The notes under the pieces: generated by a model | Told to the model about the DNA's origin: nothing | The model's database searches: none | What the model saw: only the letters and a program-made list of their open reading frames with translations | Program-made: the position numbers and the translations under genes | Shown here: one piece after another, positions 13,327 through 16,571 of the stretch | Layout: each line of letters starts with the position of its first letter | Position numbering within the stretch: position 1 is the first letter of the stretch | DNA from: SVQP01 sp045603085 | GTDB lineage: Bacteria; Bacillota; Clostridia; Oscillospirales; CAG-272 | NCBI GenBank assembly: GCA_045603085.1 | Contig: JAZULL010000106.1 | Location: forward strand, 1-16,571 | Length of the DNA: 16,571 bases | Direction: 5' to 3'

Positions 13327-14769
13327 ATGGAAAACTTCAAGCCCGGGCTGATCCCGTGCCCCAAATATGCCGTTTACAGACAAGAGACTCTGGCCATCAT
13401 GCCGATCATGGAGATCTGTGATCCCATCTTTTCCCGTCCCGCCAAGGCGTTTGCAGGCTATGCACAGCGTCTTGTCGGCGTGCGCTTTACCGAGGGTAGG
13501 GGAGCGTCTGTCGTACTGCGTGTTGACCCCGATATGCAGAGCGGCGAATACTCCTTGCGCGTGCAGGTGGCGCGTGTGGTGCTCTCTGCCGCCGACGAGC
13601 AGGGAATGCAGTATGCGCTGGCGACCTTGGGTCAGCTGATCTCGGTTGCGGACGGCCGCGTCAGACTGCCCGTGTGCGAGATCCGCGATCTGCCCGATTG
13701 CTCTCACCGCTGTGTCATGATCGATCTGGCGCGCAACTGGCACCCCTTTGACTATCTGCTTTCCTACGTGGATCTTTGCTGGTTCTATAAGATCAGCCGA
13801 CTACATTTGCATTTTACCGACGACCAGAGCTACACCCTGCCCAGCGCCATCTATCCCGAGCTGCCCACCAAGGGTCGCTCCTACAGCCCCGAGGATATCG
13901 CCTATCTCAACAAGTATGCGGCCGAGCGCGGCATTTCTCTGATCCCCGAGATCGACGTGCCGGGACACTGCACGCCGTTCTGTCAAAGCTATCCCGAGAT
14001 CTTCGGCACGGATAACATCATTGAGCAGACCGAGGCGGCCATGAACGCCATGCAGGCGCTGTTCTGTGAGCTTTGCGACATGTTCCCGAATGCCGAATAC
14101 GTGCACGTGGGCGGCGACGAGGCGGCTATTGAAAAATGGACGACCAACGAGTGCTGCCGTGCCTATGCCGAGTCCTGCGGCATTGATTTTGACTGTGCCG
14201 ACAAGCGCTATCTTGCCGAGCGCATGCTGGCTAACTTCGTGCAGAAGACCGCAGACGCCGTTATGGCCAAGGGCAAAAAGGTTATGGCATGGGAGGGCTT
14301 TGCCGCCTCTGTCAACGAGTTTGTTTCCAAGGATATTATCATCCACAGCTGGGAAAACTTTTATCAGACCACACCCCAACTGATCGAGGGCGGATTTAAG
14401 ATCGTCAACAGCTCCTGGTGTCCCATGTACGTGGTCACACCCGTGGCGTATTGGTCGCAAAAAGAGGTATTCGGCTGGAGCGTTTACCGCTGGCGTCCTG
14501 TGCATCCCGGCTCGCCCTACCGTGGCGTGACGGCTGAGATCACCCCCAACGAGAACGTGCTGGGCGGTCAGCTGCTGGCTTGGGGTGACGCCATCCCGCA
14601 GCATTTTGCAACCGTGGCCGACGGCGTTGCCGAGGAGCGCAGATTGGTGGCAGAGCGCATGGCAGCCCTGTCCGAGAATACCTGGAATCGCGAAAAGCTG
14701 TGCACCTATGCGCAGTTTAGCCGTGCATACGAGCTGGTCGCGCCTGCGGCACAGACTCTTATCGACTAA
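13327..14769 (+). CDS. Glycoside hydrolase family 20 beta-N-acetylhexosaminidase
   Basis: The product has 480 residues. An N-terminal GH20b-like region (about 1-120, ending EQGMQYALATLGQLIS) is followed by the GH20 barrel: VMIDLARNWHP, LHLHFTDDQSYTLP, EIDVPGHCTPF, YVHVGGDEA with the catalytic Asp264-Glu265 pair, and substrate-pocket Trp motifs MAWEGF, HSWENF and GGQLLAWGD. Such enzymes remove terminal GlcNAc or GalNAc using the substrate's own acetamido group. There is no signal peptide or membrane segment, so it acts inside the cell on imported oligosaccharides, chito- or mucin-derived fragments, or recycled wall sugars. AAAGGA at 13315-13320 gives the start. No transporter is adjacent. No clear terminator follows in the 110 bases before the next gene, so some readthrough is possible. 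Confidence 0.94.
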   Translation: MENFKPGLIPCPKYAVYRQETLAIMPIMEICDPIFSRPAKAFAGYAQRLVGVRFTEGRGASVVLRVDPDMQSGEYSLRVQVARVVLSAADEQGMQYALATLGQLISVADGRVRLPVCEIRDLPDCSHRCVMIDLARNWHPFDYLLSYVDLCWFYKISRLHLHFTDDQSYTLPSAIYPELPTKGRSYSPEDIAYLNKYAAERGISLIPEIDVPGHCTPFCQSYPEIFGTDNIIEQTEAAMNAMQALFCELCDMFPNAEYVHVGGDEAAIEKWTTNECCRAYAESCGIDFDCADKRYLAERMLANFVQKTADAVMAKGKKVMAWEGFAASVNEFVSKDIIIHSWENFYQTTPQLIEGGFKIVNSSWCPMYVVTPVAYWSQKEVFGWSVYRWRPVHPGSPYRGVTAEITPNENVLGGQLLAWGDAIPQHFATVADGVAEERRLVAERMAALSENTWNREKLCTYAQFSRAYELVAPAAQTLID

Positions 14770-14796
14770 TTTTTGCGAAATATTTGAGAGCGTCTA

Positions 14797-14825
14797 TTTA
14801 CATTTGCCCTGAGTTGTGTTACAAT
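14797..14825 (+). promoter_or_regulatory. Promoter of the UPF0371-asparaginase pair
   Basis: TTTACA (14797-14802), a 17-base spacer and TACAAT (14820-14825) each differ from consensus at one base. A leader of about 48 bases follows. Confidence 0.82.
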
Positions 14826-14879
14826 AAAGAGTATTGATTTTCTCAAAAAATATTTACAGCGGAAAAGAGGGATGGGGAC

Positions 14880-16364
14880 ATGAAGATCGGTTTTGACAAT
14901 GAGAAATATTTGAGCCTGCAATCTGAGCAGATCCGTAAGCGTATCGACCAATTTGGCGGTAAGCTTTACATGGAGTTCGGCGGCAAGCTGTTTGACGACT
15001 ATCACGCCGCGCGCGTACTGCCCGGCTTTGCGCCCGACAGTAAGCTTCGCATGCTGCTGAGCCTGCGCGAGCAATCCGAGATCGTGCTGGTAGTCAATGC
15101 AGAGGACATTGCCAAGAACAAAATGCGTGCCGATCTGGGCATTTCCTACGACCAGGACGCTCTGCGTCTGATCGATATTTTCCGTGACCTTTCCTTTACG
15201 GTTGACAGCGTGGTCATCACCTGCTATGCCGCACAGCAGGCGGCCGACGATTTCCGCCGCAAGCTGGCAGAGCGCGGCGTCAACAGTTATCTGCACTACC
15301 GCATCGAGGGCTATCCCTCTGACGTTGAGCGTATCGTCAGCCCCGCGGGCTTTGGCAAGAACGAATTCGTCAAGACCTCGAAGCCGCTGGTGATCATCAC
15401 CGCGCCCGGTCCGGGCAGCGGTAAGATGGCAACCTGCCTGTCTCAGCTGTATCACGAGCATCTGCGCGGCGTGCGCGCGGGATATGCAAAGTTTGAAACC
15501 TTCCCCATCTGGAATCTGCCCTTGCGCCATCCCGTCAACCTCGCTTACGAAGCCGCAACCGTGGAGCTCAAGGACGTCAATATGATCGACCCCTTCCATC
15601 TGGAGGCTTACGGTCAGACTACCACCAACTATAATCGCGATATTGAGATATTCCCGGTCCTGCGCTCCATGATGACCCGTATTCAGGGAGCCTCGCCCTA
15701 TCAGTCGCCCACCGATATGGGTGTTAATATGGTCGGCTTCTGCATTGAGAACGAGGAGGTTGTCTGCGAGGCCGCGCGAAAGGAGATCTTGCGCAGATAT
15801 TATCAGACCGCCGTTTCCGAGAAGCAAAAGGGAAGCGATGGCACGCTGACTAACAAGATGAAGATCTTAATGGAAAAGGCAGGCGTCACGGTGGATTATA
15901 ACCCCGCTGTTTCGGCCGCTCTTGCAAGAGCGCAGCAGACCGCAAACCCCGCAGGCGCGATGGTGCTGGAGGACGGCTCGCTCGTTACAGGAAAGACCTC
16001 GTCGCTGCTCGGCCCCTCGGCAGCTCTTCTGCTCAACGCACTCAAGTGCCTTGCCGGTATTCCTAAGGAAGAAAAGATCATCAGCGCGGACGCGCTGGAA
16101 CCGATCTGTAGACTCAAAACCGAGTATCTGCGCCAAAGCAACCCCAGATTGCACTCGGACGAGGTGCTCATCGCGCTGTCCATCAGCTCGGGCAGTCATG
16201 AAAAAGCCGCGCTGGCGCTGGCTCAGCTGGACAAGCTCCGCGGCTGTGATGCACACTTCTCGGTCATTCTTTCTCCCGTGGATGAGCGCATTTATAAACG
16301 ACTTGGCATCAACGTCACCTGCGAGCCCGTTGCAGGCGGTAAAAAGGGTAAAGTGAAATTATGA
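14880..16364 (+). CDS. UPF0371 / DUF1846 family protein, function unknown
   Basis: The product has 494 residues and belongs to the UPF0371 (DUF1846) family, which is widespread in Bacillota and Actinobacteria and has no agreed function. It is cytoplasmic, with no signal peptide. Family stretches seen are the N-terminal GFDNEKYLSLQSEQIRKRI, FGGKLFDDYHAARVLPGF, the strongly conserved ITAPGPGSGKMATCLSQLYHE (glycine-rich loop at residues 175-182, like a P-loop but not the exact Walker A), FPIWNLPLRHPVNLAYEAAT, and a C-terminal alpha/beta part with TGKTSSLLGPSAALLLNALK. The two-lobe layout suggests a nucleotide- or phosphate-binding enzyme. GAGGG at 14867-14871 sets the start. The stop overlaps the asparaginase start by four bases (ATGA), so the two proteins are made together. 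That points to a link with asparagine or another amide, which is inference only. Confidence 0.9.
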   Translation: MKIGFDNEKYLSLQSEQIRKRIDQFGGKLYMEFGGKLFDDYHAARVLPGFAPDSKLRMLLSLREQSEIVLVVNAEDIAKNKMRADLGISYDQDALRLIDIFRDLSFTVDSVVITCYAAQQAADDFRRKLAERGVNSYLHYRIEGYPSDVERIVSPAGFGKNEFVKTSKPLVIITAPGPGSGKMATCLSQLYHEHLRGVRAGYAKFETFPIWNLPLRHPVNLAYEAATVELKDVNMIDPFHLEAYGQTTTNYNRDIEIFPVLRSMMTRIQGASPYQSPTDMGVNMVGFCIENEEVVCEAARKEILRRYYQTAVSEKQKGSDGTLTNKMKILMEKAGVTVDYNPAVSAALARAQQTANPAGAMVLEDGSLVTGKTSSLLGPSAALLLNALKCLAGIPKEEKIISADALEPICRLKTEYLRQSNPRLHSDEVLIALSISSGSHEKAALALAQLDKLRGCDAHFSVILSPVDERIYKRLGINVTCEPVAGGKKGKVKL

Positions 16365-16571
16365 AAAAGATTTTGTTGATTGCAACCGGAGGCACCATCG
16401 CCTCCACGCCAACCGAATCGGGTCTTGCTCCCGGGCTCTCGTCCCGGGAGCTTTTGGAAACCGTCCCCGAGCTGAGTGGCATTTGCGAGATCGATACACT
16501 GCAGCTGTTCAATCTGGACAGCACCAATATGTGCCACGTGCAGTGGCTGGAGATCGCGCGTACTATCCGCG
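16361..16571 (+). CDS. L-asparaginase type I, N-terminal part (3' end outside window)
   Basis: The frame opens at ATG 16361 and stays open to the window end: 70 codons of a protein normally about 330 residues long. It begins MKKILLIATGGTIAS, the asparaginase signature with nucleophile Thr12, and continues FNLDSTNMCHVQWLEIA, which is typical of the type I cytoplasmic form (AnsA-like) with the DS substrate-binding region. The enzyme turns L-asparagine into aspartate and ammonia. There is no signal peptide, supporting the intracellular form. The start overlaps the UPF0371 stop (ATGA), and a weak purine run (AAGGG, 16344-16348) lies upstream, so translation probably depends on the previous gene. 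A related asparaginase-like amidase (for example a GatD type) cannot be excluded from 70 residues. Confidence 0.88.
   Translation, partial: MKKILLIATGGTIASTPTESGLAPGLSSRELLETVPELSGICEIDTLQLFNLDSTNMCHVQWLEIARTIR

Noticed and set aside
14770..14796. Possible terminator after the GH20 gene
   Set aside because: Only the weak AAATATTT palindrome is present, with no GC stem or T run.
14777..14914. 12-base direct repeat GAAATATTTGAG at 14777-14788 and 14903-14914, flanking a promoter
   Set aside because: Short, A/T-rich, only two copies, and the second lies inside coding sequence; chance is likely.
15402..15425. UPF0371 as a classical P-loop ATPase
   Set aside because: APGPGSGK resembles Walker A but lacks the exact GxxxxGK[ST] pattern (Met follows Lys), and no Walker B is evident.
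1..16571. CRISPR array, insertion sequence, prophage, defence island, tRNA or rRNA
   Set aside because: No repeat-spacer pattern, transposase, integrase, phage or RNA gene signature was found on either strand.

Overview
The window is chromosomal DNA from a Gram-positive bacterium of the Clostridia (Bacillota). Three things suggest this: the fusA-tuf order, the low-GC Gram-positive style signals (TTGACA/TATAAT promoters 17 bases apart, strong AGGAGG-like ribosome binding sites, U-run terminators, an FMN riboswitch), and gene families typical of gut and anaerobic Clostridia (RecD2, ComFC, an ECF riboflavin transporter, UPF0371/DUF1846). Coding density is high. I see no tRNA, rRNA, CRISPR array, insertion sequence or phage gene.

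Layout. (1) 1-2112: the 3' end of fusA (EF-G), then tuf (EF-Tu), closed by a perfect 14-bp terminator hairpin. (2) 2105-3574: an FMN riboswitch whose first strand lies in the U-run of the tuf terminator, then ribU (riboflavin ECF S-component) and a COG2426-type small membrane protein. (3) 3576-8782: metK, a small unknown one-helix membrane protein, recD2, comFC and a GNAT acetyltransferase. All face the same way with short gaps or a 4-base overlap, so this is probably one operon, ending at a hairpin that can also terminate the convergent gene. (4) 8788-11425: a minus-strand alpha/beta-hydrolase (esterase type), divergent from a secreted, C-terminally anchored protein with a CBM9-like module. 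The 193-base gap holds a good promoter for each. (5) 11448-13232: an M3-family oligoendopeptidase with its own promoter and terminator. (6) 13255-16571: a GH20 beta-N-acetylhexosaminidase without a signal peptide, then a new promoter driving UPF0371, which overlaps by 4 bases a type I L-asparaginase cut by the window end.

How they fit together. The left half is housekeeping: translation elongation, flavin uptake under FMN control, S-adenosylmethionine synthesis, and DNA repair or uptake helpers. The right half is scavenging: an esterase, a surface carbohydrate-binding protein, an intracellular peptidase, an intracellular hexosaminidase and an asparaginase, consistent with a host- or gut-associated anaerobe feeding on glycans and peptides.

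The most informative non-coding structure is the riboswitch platform at 2253-2320. The 3' strand of aptamer helix P1 (2257-2264) can pair instead with 2286-2293 as part of an antiterminator. This would free the run of five G that otherwise closes a terminator directly against the ribU start codon. The best candidates for unknown biology are the UPF0371-asparaginase overlapping pair and the small membrane protein between metK and recD2. I found no clear new multi-gene system.
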